This document shows positions 51,173-60,581 of a DNA stretch of 64,000 nt, in pieces. A program made the translations under genes and the position numbers. How positions within the stretch are numbered: position 1 is the stretch's first letter; the number at the start of each line of letters is the position of its first letter. The stretch spans positions 1-64,000 of the forward strand of contig JAFGEP010000019.1 of the NCBI GenBank assembly GCA_016931535.1, in the 5' to 3' direction. The notes under the pieces are model-generated. The model saw only the letters and a program-made list of their open reading frames with translations. It had not been told where the DNA came from and did not search any database. The stretch is from Bradymonadales bacterium (GTDB lineage: Bacteria > Myxococcota_A > Bradymonadia > JAFGEP01).

Positions 51173-51821
51173 ACTGACCCCGCTGCAACGAGGTCTGCTG
51201 CAACTCTTGGCTGACCTGGTGCCCAGGTGGACCCTCGTCGGAGGTGCGGCCCTGGCAGGGATTCACCTGGGACATCGAACGACACGCGACCTCGACCTTT
51301 TCTGGCGCGGTCAGGAGCGGCTCGGTGACTTGGTATCCCAGATCACCGAACGCCTCAGGATGGCGGGTCTTGCCATCGCTCCCCTACAATCCACACCGGC
51401 TTTTTGCAGGCTGCGTGTTTCCGACGAAAAGGAGATCGTGGTGCTGGACCTGGTGGCCGATCCCTCTCTTCCCATCGATGAGGACCAGGAAGCCGAGCTC
51501 GGGTCGTCTCGCATCCTGGTGGCGAGCTCTCATGATATCCTGGTCGACAAGCTCTGCTCCCTGCTCGGCCGGATGGAGGTGCGCGACCTGCTCGATGTCG
51601 CCGCGCTGGTCGAGCACGGAGCCAACCTGGAACGGGCTCTGGCCGATGCGCCGAGCAAGGACGGGGGCTTCTCGTTGTTGACTTTGGCCTGGCTGCTCAG
51701 GTCGTTTGATCCAGTGGTGCTGGCGCCTGCCTCCGGCATCGACCGGCAGACCGCCGAGCGGCTGGCAGGCTTTCGCGACGAGCTCATCGCCAGACTGCTC
51801 GGTCTCGCCAGACCCGGTTGA
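51159..51821 (+). CDS. AbiEii/AbiGii-family nucleotidyltransferase toxin
   Basis: 220 aa. The nucleotidyltransferase signature is VGGAALAGIHLGHR followed by TRDLDLFW, i.e. GG then D-x-D, with a third acidic position in VVLDLVAD. Family members transfer nucleotides to tRNA or protein targets and act as type IV-like toxins or in abortive infection. Start overlaps the upstream antitoxin-like gene, so it is probably a toxin-antitoxin pair. Target not predictable. Confidence 0.78.
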   Translation: MPTDRLTPLQRGLLQLLADLVPRWTLVGGAALAGIHLGHRTTRDLDLFWRGQERLGDLVSQITERLRMAGLAIAPLQSTPAFCRLRVSDEKEIVVLDLVADPSLPIDEDQEAELGSSRILVASSHDILVDKLCSLLGRMEVRDLLDVAALVEHGANLERALADAPSKDGGFSLLTLAWLLRSFDPVVLAPASGIDRQTAERLAGFRDELIARLLGLARPG

Positions 51822-51834
51822 ACTGATAGGATCC

Positions 51835-52021
51835 GTGTTTCACTGACGGACTTGTTCACAGGAACACCGTCGCCTCCCACCTGGCGGTAAAGGGGGTTCC
51901 ACTTCGACAACCTGGCGGCACAGCGGTGACACGAGAAGGAAGCCGTGCTGTAAGTTATTGAAGTAGAAGTGGTATTCGTGGGGGGCTGTGTGTCGGAGCA
52001 GGCGTCTGTTCAGTGAGACAC
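51835..52021. repeat. 187-bp segment with terminal inverted repeats
   Basis: GTGTTTCACTGA (51835-51846) and TCAGTGAGACAC (52010-52021) are complementary at 11 of 12 positions, and an inner pair CCACTTC (51899-51905) / GAAGTGG (51966-51972) shares the same centre. There is no coding sequence. It could be a small non-autonomous element or a structured RNA end of the toxin transcript. Confidence 0.4.
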
Positions 52022-52055
52022 CGGCGTGGGATGGCTGACTCGCGCCCGCTTTTTT

Positions 52056-53372
52056 TCAGACGTGAGCGCTGCCCTGGTTCGCCAGCCACTGCTCGATCCC
52101 ATCCAGGGCGGCCATCACGTTACCGCAGTAGGTGGTGAGGAACTCCTCTCCCAGGGGCTCCTCCTCCTTCAGGTCTTTGGCCGCGGCCAGGGCACGGGCC
52201 CCGTCGAAATCGACGTAGGCCATGCGCACGGTGAGCTCCTGGGGGGGGCGGCCGAAGGCCTCGCCCGGAAGGGCGGCCACCCCCGCTTCCTCCAGCAGCA
52301 AGCGGCAGAGATCGGCGCTGGTCAGGATCCCACGCCTTGCCAACCGGTCGGCTACAGGGGCGAAGTTGGGGAAGAGGTAGAAGGCCCCCTCCGGGGGGGA
52401 GACCCTGGCTCCCATGGACTCCAGCCGGCGGGCGCAGACCCGCCCCACGGTGCGCAGGATCCGGCGGACCTGCCTGAGGTAGCTCTCGATGGCCGAGCCT
52501 CCTTGAAAAGCGCGTACCGCTGCGTACTGGATGGGGGCGCTGGTGGAGGTGTAGGTCTCGGACGCCACCACCGCCATCGCCTCCAACAGCCAGCGCAAAC
52601 CCTGGGGAAACACGAAGACGCCCAGGCGCCAGCCGCCGGCCCCACACCACTTGCTCAGGCCGCCCGACAGGATGGTGCCCTCGGGGTAGAAGCGAGAGAT
52701 GGAGACGTGCTGGCCGCGATGGTGGAGCTCCCCGTAGATCTCGTCCGACAGCAGGATCACCTTGTGCTCCCGAGCGACGCGGGCCAGCGCCTTGAGCTCC
52801 TCCACACGGTAGGTCAAACCGGTGGGGTTGTTAGGGTAGTTGAGCACCAGGATGCGAGGTCTGCCCGGATCGCGGCAGCACTCGGCCTCGAGATCCTCGG
52901 GCATGATGCGGTAGCCGAAGTGCTCGGAGGTGTCGATCCACTGGACCTGCCGGCCGATGATCCGGGCCTGGGGGGCGTAGGAAACCCAGCTGGGCGCGGG
53001 GATGAGGAGGTCGCCGTAGTAAACCAGCTGCAGCAGGAACATCAGCTCCTTGCTGCCCGGCCCGACCAGGACATCCTCACCGCTGCAAGGCAGGTGGCTC
53101 ATCCGGTGATGGTACTCGGCGACCGCTTCCCGTAGCCGCATCAGCCCACGCACCGGCAGGTAGTCGCGCTGGTGTGCGTTGGCTCGGAGGGCTTCCACGA
53201 CCGGATCAGGGACGGGAAAGGGCGACTGGCCCAGCCCCATCCGCAGGACGCTCTTGCCCTCGGCACGGAGGCGGTTGGAGAGCTCCTGGATGGCGAGGGT
53301 GGCGGAGACCCCCAGGTCGCGCACGTTGAGGTTCAGGTCGACGCGCGGTGAGTGGTTGCGGTTCTTCTTCAT
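52056..53372 (-). CDS. PLP-dependent aminotransferase, class I/II
   Basis: 438 aa from the ATG at 53372 with GAGGAGG upstream. Fold-type I motifs: GQSPFPVPDP, LNYPNNPTG (177-185), SDEIYGELHH and the PLP lysine Lys241 in SGGLSKWCG; then GGWRLG and an Arg in VRMAYVD. The family includes aspartate, aromatic and branched-chain aminotransferases; the substrate is not fixed by these motifs. Upstream, 53373-53650 contains an 11-bp palindrome GTTTGCCAAAC (53427-53437) but no clear promoter. Confidence 0.88.
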   Translation of the reverse strand: MKKNRNHSPRVDLNLNVRDLGVSATLAIQELSNRLRAEGKSVLRMGLGQSPFPVPDPVVEALRANAHQRDYLPVRGLMRLREAVAEYHHRMSHLPCSGEDVLVGPGSKELMFLLQLVYYGDLLIPAPSWVSYAPQARIIGRQVQWIDTSEHFGYRIMPEDLEAECCRDPGRPRILVLNYPNNPTGLTYRVEELKALARVAREHKVILLSDEIYGELHHRGQHVSISRFYPEGTILSGGLSKWCGAGGWRLGVFVFPQGLRWLLEAMAVVASETYTSTSAPIQYAAVRAFQGGSAIESYLRQVRRILRTVGRVCARRLESMGARVSPPEGAFYLFPNFAPVADRLARRGILTSADLCRLLLEEAGVAALPGEAFGRPPQELTVRMAYVDFDGARALAAAKDLKEEEPLGEEFLTTYCGNVMAALDGIEQWLANQGSAHV

Positions 53373-53650
53373 GGCCAACCTCCTCGGTTTCACCTTACAG
53401 GCTGGCCGGAAGATTGCAACCCTGGTGTTTGCCAAACGACAAGTTGGAGTTCGAAGGAAGACCGAGTCGAAGGTGGGGGGCGTTTTCGGTGCTCGAACCG
53501 AGACGTGGACAAGATGGTTTTCAGGGTGTGGCTTCAGTCACCGCCTGGGGGATGGCCTTCGGGGCTTCCATGGGACAGGCGGTCTGGCTTTCGGTTATCG
53601 AAGGGGTAGTCCGAGGGGATGCGCCCCCCTCCGCCATCTGTCGGCCGGTC

Positions 53651-54388
53651 TCAATCCCGCTGGTCGAGGGGGCAGCTGAAGGGGTCTGCCTGGATGTTGC
53701 CGGAGGTCACCACGAACTCGTCCACCGAGGCGGAGGCCGAGTTGGAGTCGGTCGAGGACAAGGAGAGGCTGATGGCCACCGTGGTGGTCTGGATGTTGTA
53801 GGTATGAGATGCGGTTCCTTCGCCCACGGTTGCAGAGGAGGTGAAGGTATTGCCCTCCCGCTGGATGCGGAGCTCTCCGGAGTTGCCCGAACCCCCGGCG
53901 TTTCGGAAGTCGCTTAACGACTCCTCCGGCGAGGTCTCGTTGATCCACCCGGCGATGGCGAGATCGGGCGACATGGAGGCGACCACCGAGCTGTCTCCTC
54001 CCCTGGCGGTGAAGGTGACCCTGGCGTTTGGAGAGAGGTCGAGCACGAGGAAATGGACGTCGAAGGCGCCGGTGATGGAGTAGCTGATGGTCGGCTCCTC
54101 GGTGCCGGTGGCGTTCAGATGAAGGGCCCCGTCGCTTACCAGGGCGTCAGTGGCATCCTCGTTGGCCACCCAGGGGACGGCACCGCAACCGTCGTCCACG
54201 CAGGTGAGGTCCTCCGCCAGGTATCCGTCATCGCAGGCACATTCGGCCTCTCCGTTTTCCTGGACCTGGCAGCGGCCATGGCCGGAGCAGGTGACACCGT
54301 GACAGGCGTCTTCGGTGATCTCGTCTCCGCAAGCCAGAATTCCGGTTGTGGCAGCGATCACGGCCATCCAGTAGAACGTCATTCGCAT
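53651..54388 (-). CDS. Lipoprotein with EGF-like domain
   Basis: 245 aa from the ATG at 54388 (6 nt after GGAGGA); neighbouring ATGs at 54391 and 54382 are possible. Lipobox ILAC. An EGF-like module follows (CHGVTCSGHGRC...CACDDGYL...C), then a beta-rich domain of about 150 residues with Ser/Thr-rich strands and no known signature. The layout resembles surface-exposed lipoproteins of Myxococcota-type bacteria. It diverges from the methyltransferase-like gene, 114 bp apart. Confidence 0.75.
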   Translation of the reverse strand: MRMTFYWMAVIAATTGILACGDEITEDACHGVTCSGHGRCQVQENGEAECACDDGYLAEDLTCVDDGCGAVPWVANEDATDALVSDGALHLNATGTEEPTISYSITGAFDVHFLVLDLSPNARVTFTARGGDSSVVASMSPDLAIAGWINETSPEESLSDFRNAGGSGNSGELRIQREGNTFTSSATVGEGTASHTYNIQTTTVAISLSLSSTDSNSASASVDEFVVTSGNIQADPFSCPLDQRD

Positions 54389-54502
54389 CATGCTTCCTCC
54401 CATCGATTGGACCGCTCGGTCGGTCTCCAGCGCGTTATCGCATGTTCGATGGGCACCGGCAAATGGTACAACAAGATAGCTGGAAGATGCGCAGAGGTCT
54501 TC

Positions 54503-55594
54503 ATGTACGAGCTGGAGGAGCTGGAGCGGCTGGTTTTGACGTCCATCGCGAGCGCGCTCGGGGTGTCGGCGGCAGCACCGGAGCACCCAGGGGATGGGTC
54601 TGCCGAGGTCGCTTTCGAGGCGTCCAGTCTGCATGGCAACAAGTCGCTGGAGCAGCCGGTGGAATCGGTTTCTGCGGCCGTCTCCGAGGCGAGCCCGCCG
54701 GATGCTGGTGCCAGGGAGCTGTCCAAGGAACCGATTTCTACGCGCCCCCGCACCGGCCTGGCAGCTGACCGGGCAGGACGCCCTGTTGCCTGGCTGGATG
54801 CGCGACGGCTGGCAGAGGAGATCTCCAGCAACCTGCTGCGCCACAACCAGTACCTGGCGATCGGGCCGGTCCTGCGCCAGCGTCTGGAGATGCTGTGTAC
54901 TCAGCTCCTGGTGGATCTGGCACCAACCCGTTCGGAGGTCCGCCCGTCCGCGCCACGAGACGAGATGCTGACGAGGGTGTTGTCCGCCCACCGCCAAGGT
55001 CTGCGCGACTGGTGCAGCGAGCTTTTCGCCGACAACATCGGCCTGGGCTTGGTGGCAGGAGGCGCAGTGTGCGAGGAGTACTCCTGCGAACTACAGCTCC
55101 GGGTGCTGGGCATCCGACTGGAGGATCTGGACGAGCCGGTGCTGGACCTGGGATGCGGCCCGAACGGCCACCTGGTGCACTACCTGGCCGCCAGGGGGAA
55201 GGCGGCATGGGGGGTGGACAGGGCGGTGGAGCCGTCGGATCGGCTCATGCGGGCAGACTGGTTCGATCTCGATCTGGTGGAGGGCAAGTGGGGAACCATC
55301 CTGTCGCACATGGCCTTCTCCAACCACTTTTTACACCACCACCTGCGGCCGGATGGCCACCCGGAGCGCCACGCCACCCTGTACATGGCGATCCTGCGCT
55401 CGCTCCAGCCTGGTGGGAGCTTCCACTATGCGCCCGGACTGCCCTTCATCGAACGGCTGCTGCCCCCTGATCGGTACCGGGTCCATCGGGTGACAATCGG
55501 CGCGCTTGCCGGGGGTTCGATCGATGCCGCCCTGGTAAAAGCCTACGGGGAAGGGGTGCTGTACGGCTGCAAGGTGACGAAGGTGTCTGCTTGA
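54503..55594 (+). CDS. SAM-dependent methyltransferase-like protein
   Basis: 363 aa from the ATG at 54503 with AGAGG 5 nt upstream; another ATG lies at 54449. Residues 1-80 are an Ala/Ser/Pro-rich acidic region. Residues 95-185 are helical and Leu-rich. Motif I of class I methyltransferases is VLDLGCGPNGHL (near 215), followed by WGVDR, then LSHMAFSNHF and LQPGGSF. Histidines in HFLHHHLRPDGH are notable. Substrate unknown. Confidence 0.7.
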   Translation: MYELEELERLVLTSIASALGVSAAAPEHPGDGSAEVAFEASSLHGNKSLEQPVESVSAAVSEASPPDAGARELSKEPISTRPRTGLAADRAGRPVAWLDARRLAEEISSNLLRHNQYLAIGPVLRQRLEMLCTQLLVDLAPTRSEVRPSAPRDEMLTRVLSAHRQGLRDWCSELFADNIGLGLVAGGAVCEEYSCELQLRVLGIRLEDLDEPVLDLGCGPNGHLVHYLAARGKAAWGVDRAVEPSDRLMRADWFDLDLVEGKWGTILSHMAFSNHFLHHHLRPDGHPERHATLYMAILRSLQPGGSFHYAPGLPFIERLLPPDRYRVHRVTIGALAGGSIDAALVKAYGEGVLYGCKVTKVSA

Positions 55595-55691
55595 ATCTTC
55601 GAGGGGGCCGGTACCACGCGAGCTCCAGCCGCTAGCGGCGATGAGGGGCAAGCGATTCCCGGTTGTGGTAATCTGACGCCGGCGGTTGATC

Positions 55692-56783
55692 ATGGACAAC
55701 CGACATCCACTACCGAACCATTACAACGAGATGACCTTGTTTCTTCTGATAAGTCTAATCCTGGTTGCCGCTCCGGCAGGGGGAATGGTGAACGGTTCAT
55801 ACTCGGATGCTGCCGTTCAACCTTCGCTCGACGGGTTGGAACGGGAGGTCGGCGACTCTGAGACAGCGCCGAATGGGCAGGACCCGACCCAGGAGCCAAA
55901 GGCCGATCCGGATGGAGAACCGGTGGTTGTTTCTTCTGATCCAGAAGAGGTCGGCGAGGCAGGCGGGGGCGATAGTCGGGGCCAGCACTGTTACGGTGAG
56001 TGTCGGACCTTGTTTTTCCTGTGGCAGGCGATTGGGGGTCAGATCAACCCGTTGGGGTTGGAGCACCAGCTCAACCTGGGGGTGTGCATCCCGTTCATCC
56101 GACGGCCTGGCGTGCTGTTCGACTACACCAACCTGGAGGTCGGTCTGAGCAGCTACCTTTCACCGGTCTACGTGCGCCAGGGGGCCTATGTCTCCTGGAC
56201 GCCGCTGTCTTTCGTCCGGATCCGGGCCGAAGCGGCCGGTGCCTATCTGTGGCCGTTCGAAGGCCTGGCGTCCGGTTACACGGAGATGCGCGGCTATGAC
56301 GCCGAGTTCACTGATACCGCCTTGGAAAGCGCTCCGACAAGGAGCGTCTGGGGCTTCACCGCCAATGTGGGGGCGGCGCTCAAGGGCCAGCTTCCGTTGA
56401 CAGCCAGGGTCGCGCTGCTGCTTTTCGAGTCGGCGGATCTTCTCTACTGGGATGTTGGCGAGGCGCCCTACTGGTACAGCACCACTTACGACCTGATCCT
56501 GGCCGCCGAGGATTACCTGTTGAAGAACCTGGGAGGGGTCTTGATCGAGGTGGCCACCGGTCGGTCCACGGTGGTGCGGATCGGCCTGGTGGACGAGCTG
56601 TTTCATGTTCCAGAGTCTGGTTATCTCGCGAACACCGTGGGCCTGTTCACACAGGTCAGGCTGAGCCAGGTGAGCGAAGGGATCGATCTGGCTCCCCAGG
56701 TCCAGGTGCGGCTGCACACCCACCACGCTTTTCGGACCGGTCTTTACTTATTTGCCGGTCTCGAGGTGTTCTATCGACTGTAG
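55692..56783 (+). CDS. Secreted or outer-membrane protein, unknown function
   Basis: 363 aa from the ATG at 55692; an ATG at 55731 would start directly at the hydrophobic core. Signal-type segment TLFLLISLILVAAPAGG. Residues 40-95 are a charged, acidic linker. Residues 100-363 have alternating hydrophobic strands with many Tyr/Trp/Gly (for example YLSPVYVRQGAYVSW, LYLFAGLEVFYRL), as in small beta-barrels. No family recognised. It converges with pssA, 31 bp apart. Confidence 0.6.
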   Translation: MDNRHPLPNHYNEMTLFLLISLILVAAPAGGMVNGSYSDAAVQPSLDGLEREVGDSETAPNGQDPTQEPKADPDGEPVVVSSDPEEVGEAGGGDSRGQHCYGECRTLFFLWQAIGGQINPLGLEHQLNLGVCIPFIRRPGVLFDYTNLEVGLSSYLSPVYVRQGAYVSWTPLSFVRIRAEAAGAYLWPFEGLASGYTEMRGYDAEFTDTALESAPTRSVWGFTANVGAALKGQLPLTARVALLLFESADLLYWDVGEAPYWYSTTYDLILAAEDYLLKNLGGVLIEVATGRSTVVRIGLVDELFHVPESGYLANTVGLFTQVRLSQVSEGIDLAPQVQVRLHTHHAFRTGLYLFAGLEVFYRL

Positions 56784-56814
56784 AGGCGAAGCGGAAGGTC
56801 AGGACGGCGACTGA

Positions 56815-57462
56815 CTAGAAAGAGATCACTCCTGCCGCGCACAGAGCCAGGTAGAGGAGGATCAGCGGGAAGAGACCGTACAAGAGGTACTTCTCCACCG
56901 GTGCCCCTTTCCGGATGGGAAGCCGGCTGACCATGAGGAGGCCGAGTGCAACGGCGTACAGGGCGAGCAGCAAGGCTTGAACCGTACCTGAGGTCTCTCG
57001 GATCAAGGGCCAGAGGAGCACCAGGCTGGCAGCCGTGTAAGGGACGGGAAGGCCGACGAAGTACTTTTTCCCGTTCCGTTCGGTGAGGCCCACCAGGGAG
57101 TAGCGGGCCAGTCGAAGGACCGCGGTGGTCACCAGGAAGGCCGCGGGGAGTGCCATGAAGCCTCCCCCTCCGACGAGGTAGACGAAGAACGCCGGAGCCA
57201 CCCCGAAGACGATGGAATCGGAAAGGTTGTCCAACTCGGCGCCGAACTGGCCGACCTGGCCCAATCGCCTGGCGACGGCGCCATCCAGCCGGTCGCATAC
57301 GATGCAGAAGGCCAGCAGGATGACGGCTATGTCCAGGTGACCGTGGACGGTCAGGACCAGCGAGGTCAGCCCGAGCAGCATGCCGAGCAGGGTGATGGCA
57401 CTGGCTGCGTTGATGTGGGTCCAGATGGGGCGAGGTCCGGTGGGTTCTCTTGATCCGTTCAT
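56815..57462 (-). CDS. pssA: CDP-diacylglycerol-serine O-phosphatidyltransferase
   Basis: 215 aa with about six TM helices. The CDP-alcohol phosphatidyltransferase signature D-G-x2-A-R-x8-G-x3-D-x3-D is seen as LDGAVARR...GAELDNLSD. It condenses CDP-diacylglycerol with serine. It lies 14 bp after cdsA, whose product makes the lipid substrate, and its product is decarboxylated by the psd gene product upstream. Confidence 0.9.
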   Translation of the reverse strand: MNGSREPTGPRPIWTHINAASAITLLGMLLGLTSLVLTVHGHLDIAVILLAFCIVCDRLDGAVARRLGQVGQFGAELDNLSDSIVFGVAPAFFVYLVGGGGFMALPAAFLVTTAVLRLARYSLVGLTERNGKKYFVGLPVPYTAASLVLLWPLIRETSGTVQALLLALYAVALGLLMVSRLPIRKGAPVEKYLLYGLFPLILLYLALCAAGVISF

Positions 57463-57476
57463 ACCAATCCGTCTTG

Positions 57477-58451
57477 TCAAAGCAGGTTGAGCAACATCCA
57501 GGCCACCGGGGCCGAGAGCAGCATGCTGTCGAAACGGTCGAGGATACCGCCGTGACCCGGAAGCAACCGGCTGAAGTCCTTGATCCCTCCGGCTCTCTTG
57601 AGGCAAGAGGCGGCCAGGTCCCCCAAAAGCCCGGTAGCAAACAGCGCAGCACCGGTGGCCACCAGCAAGCCGGTGGAGTGGTCGGGCAGCACAAAACCCA
57701 GCACATAGGCGCCCAGAAGCGCGCCGAGAAGGCCGGAGATGGTCCCCGCCCAGGTCTTCCCCGGGCTGATGGAAGGCACCATTTTGGGTCCGCCGATCGA
57801 TGCCCCTCCCAGTAGCGCGAACACGTCGCCGAACTGTATCACGGCGAAAAAGAACAGGATCTGTCCCAGGCCGTGCGGCTCGGCCCGCATGATGACCAGG
57901 AAAGAAGCCAGCAGAGCGACGTAGATGACCCCAAGCAGAGTCCCCGAGGTGCGGGACAGGTACTGATCTACGCCTCCGATGAGGACCGCGCTGGCGCACA
58001 GGATGGCGGCTACCAGCGCGATCGTGCCCCCCAGTGGCTGGGCTCCCCACCAGAATGCCACCGCCAGGATGGCGATGCCAGACAACCAGCCGAGCAGAGG
58101 GAAGGGGTCGATGTGACAGGTGCGCAATAGACGCCAGAACTCCCAGAGGCCGATGCAGATCACCGCCAGGATGAAGAAGGCGAAAGGCCAGCGGCCAAAG
58201 TAGGCGCTGCCCAGAAACACGGTGGAGAAACCGATCAGGGTGAAGTACCGGGTCCAGAGGGGTGGCTCCTTGGATCTCTTGCCTGGAGGAGCGACGCGTT
58301 CTTCACCGGTGTCCGCGACGCGCGTTCTCTTGCCATGTCGCAGCCAGCGAACCAGCTTCACCAGCCCGATGAACAGAGGCCCGGCCAGCAGGAGGAGCCC
58401 GATGATCAGCAGGCCCTTGTGTGCCAGCGCCTGATCCAAGGTCTCATCCAT
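57477..58451 (-). CDS. cdsA: Phosphatidate cytidylyltransferase
   Basis: 324 aa from the ATG at 58451 with GAAGGG upstream; a GTG three codons earlier is less likely. About eight TM helices. The C-terminal signature reads LKRAGGIKDFSRLLPGHGG followed by DRFDS, as required for CdsA. An N-terminal TM helix and basic loop (HGKRTRVADTG) extend the protein beyond the core. It makes CDP-diacylglycerol, the branch-point of phospholipid synthesis. Confidence 0.93.
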   Translation of the reverse strand: MDETLDQALAHKGLLIIGLLLLAGPLFIGLVKLVRWLRHGKRTRVADTGEERVAPPGKRSKEPPLWTRYFTLIGFSTVFLGSAYFGRWPFAFFILAVICIGLWEFWRLLRTCHIDPFPLLGWLSGIAILAVAFWWGAQPLGGTIALVAAILCASAVLIGGVDQYLSRTSGTLLGVIYVALLASFLVIMRAEPHGLGQILFFFAVIQFGDVFALLGGASIGGPKMVPSISPGKTWAGTISGLLGALLGAYVLGFVLPDHSTGLLVATGAALFATGLLGDLAASCLKRAGGIKDFSRLLPGHGGILDRFDSMLLSAPVAWMLLNLL

Positions 58452-58504
58452 GTCCGGCACCCTTCGGGGTCTTCATGCCGCTTCCCATCGAATATCCCCC
58501 TTTC

Positions 58505-59458
58505 TCAGGACTTGCCGGTGCCATCGTCACCAGGCTCGGGGTGGGCATCCACTGCCCGGGCCACTTGCATCCCCATGCGGATCGACGTCTCCAGCCCCTG
58601 GCGGCTGTTGTCGACCAGGTCCGGGTCGAATTGGACCCGTCCCGGCTCTACGGCCACCAGGTAGGCTGAGCCGCCGTAGCAGAAGTAGCCCTGCTCCGCG
58701 CCTTTCTGGACCCGTCCGGGGATGTAGGTTTCGACCACGCCGCCGATGGCGATGGCGCCAACCGCCACCAGCAGGAGATCGCCAAAGTGGTCGCTGCGAA
58801 GCAGGACCAGGTCGCGGCGGTTGGTGCAGAAAAGCCCGGGATCTCTGATCTGGGCCGGTGGGCTGACCGAGTCGAGCAATCCCTCGATATGGAGGTGTGG
58901 CTCGGCCATGCCCTCCGCGGGAAAGTGAAATCGGTGGTAGTCGGGAGGGGTGAGCCGGAACAGGGCCAGCTCCCCGCCAGCGTAGCGCTGCGCCAGCGCC
59001 TTGTCGCGTACCAGGTCGGCGAGATCGAAATGTCCCCCCTTGATCGGGATGCGGCGTCCGTCGAAGCTCGGGAAGACGAGGACCTTGCCGTCAGCCGGAG
59101 AGACCAGCGCCGCCGGGTCGGATTCGATCGGCCGCACACCGGGACGCAATTTGCGCGTGAAGATCTCGTTGAGGGTTCGATACTGATCCCAGGGATATTC
59201 CGCCTCCTCGGCCTCGATTCCCCAGCGGTCGATGAACTCCCCGATCTGCTCCCGGCTGGCAGGCCGATCGAAGCGGAGGGCGATCAGCTTGCTGACGAAG
59301 CGGCGGCGAAGCAGTCTGCGCAGCATCCAGGAAAGAGGCCCGGGTCCATAGATCAGGCCCAACGTGGAGCTGTCAGCCCGCGATTCCACCTCGATGCGGC
59401 CGGTAGTGCGGTCTACGTACCGAACTGGTGTGTCGGGGGCTTTCTTCTTCCCGATCAT
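58505..59458 (-). CDS. psd: Phosphatidylserine decarboxylase proenzyme
   Basis: 317 aa. The processing site is GGS (262-264) so Ser264 becomes the pyruvoyl group; this matches the LGST/GGSS class. Asp122 region (SPADGKV), His175/His178 (DYHRFHFP) complete the self-cleavage triad. It converts phosphatidylserine to phosphatidylethanolamine. First gene of the psd-cdsA-pssA operon. The stop lies 53 bp before cdsA. Confidence 0.93.
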   Translation of the reverse strand: MIGKKKAPDTPVRYVDRTTGRIEVESRADSSTLGLIYGPGPLSWMLRRLLRRRFVSKLIALRFDRPASREQIGEFIDRWGIEAEEAEYPWDQYRTLNEIFTRKLRPGVRPIESDPAALVSPADGKVLVFPSFDGRRIPIKGGHFDLADLVRDKALAQRYAGGELALFRLTPPDYHRFHFPAEGMAEPHLHIEGLLDSVSPPAQIRDPGLFCTNRRDLVLLRSDHFGDLLLVAVGAIAIGGVVETYIPGRVQKGAEQGYFCYGGSAYLVAVEPGRVQFDPDLVDNSRQGLETSIRMGMQVARAVDAHPEPGDDGTGKS

Positions 59459-59614
59459 CTGATGATTCTACTCCCTCAAGCGACCCACATTTGCCGGAAT
59501 GTTCCGTCCATCATGCGGCCGGTGGCTCCAAAAGGCCTCGCAACCGACCGACATCATAACGGCCATCGTTCCCATGTTCCAGACGGTCAAGATGTCCTGC
59601 CCTTCTGAGAGGAG

Positions 59615-59649
59615 ATCCACGGTGGATACCCCAACAGGATCACTATAAT
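59615..59649 (+). promoter_or_regulatory. Perfect -10 with upstream palindrome before the ZIP gene
   Basis: TATAAT at 59644-59649 is a perfect -10. No good -35 stands before it; instead a 13-bp perfect palindrome, ATCCAC-G-GTGGAT (59615-59627), occupies the -35 region. This would suit an activator- or repressor-controlled promoter, possibly metal-responsive given the ZIP gene 190 bp downstream. The rest of 59459-59840 holds no gene; the leader would be about 185 nt. Confidence 0.4.
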
Positions 59650-59840
59650 TTTACACCAAAACTATCAAGACGTTGGTTTGGGCAGGGTGATCAAATAGGG
59701 GCGACGCCAGAACTATCCACTATTGGGGGGCTCACTGCACGACGACAGCGGCAGGTTCTTCGCCCCACCTTCAAACGGGAAGGAGGGCGTGGTAGAAGTA
59801 CGCCGGTTTGGATCCGGGGAGTTTGGAAGGATAACGCTTC

Positions 59841-60581
59841 ATGACCCTCATCTATGTGATCGTGTTCGCCCTTTTGGGGGGCATCGGTTCGTTGCTACTG
59901 GCGAGCAGTGTGTTGCTGGTCAAGCCCCCGACCATGGAGCGGTGGCTGCCGGTCCTGATCAGCTTCTCCACAGGAACGCTTTTGGGGGCGGCCTTTCTGG
60001 GCATGATCCCGCATGCCGCCGAGCAGCTGCCGGTCACCACGGTGATCCAGTGGGTGCTGGTGGGGGTGGTGGTGTTCTATGTCCTGGAGAAGCTGTTGGT
60101 GTGGCGTCATTGCCACAAGCATGGATGCGAGGTGCATGCCAGTGCAGGAGCCCTGATGATCGTGGGCGATTCGGTTCACAACTTCGTGGATGGGATCGTC
60201 ATCGCCGCCGCATTTTTGGAGTCTACTCCCCTGGGCGTCGCCGCGGCCATCTCAACGATATTCCACGAGATTCCCCAGGAGCTGGGCGAGTTTTTGATCC
60301 TGCTCAAGAGCGGTTTTTCGCGTCGAAGAGCGTTGCTGCTCAACGCCGGTTCCAGCCTGGCCACGCTGGTCGGCGCCCTGTTGGCCTACTTTTTGTTCTC
60401 GCAGGCCCAGGCCCTGGGCTCCTACATGCTGGCTTTCGCAGCCGCCAGCTTCCTGTACGTGGCCCTGGCCGACCTGATCCCGTCTCGCCGCGGCAAGATG
60501 AGCCTGCAGGCTTCCCTGTTGGAGCTGCTGCTGGTTCTGGCTGGTATCGCCGTCATCCTGCTGGTCATGCATGGGCACTGA
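59841..60581 (+). CDS. ZIP-family metal transporter
   Basis: 246 aa with eight TM helices. The metal-binding helices IV and V carry HNFVDG and HEIPQELGE, the canonical ZIP sites. A His-rich loop (RHCHKHGCEVH, near residue 93) lies between helices III and IV. It should bring Zn2+, Fe2+ or a similar divalent metal into the cytoplasm. The next gene overlaps it by 11 bp. Confidence 0.92.
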   Translation: MTLIYVIVFALLGGIGSLLLASSVLLVKPPTMERWLPVLISFSTGTLLGAAFLGMIPHAAEQLPVTTVIQWVLVGVVVFYVLEKLLVWRHCHKHGCEVHASAGALMIVGDSVHNFVDGIVIAAAFLESTPLGVAAAISTIFHEIPQELGEFLILLKSGFSRRRALLLNAGSSLATLVGALLAYFLFSQAQALGSYMLAFAAASFLYVALADLIPSRRGKMSLQASLLELLLVLAGIAVILLVMHGH

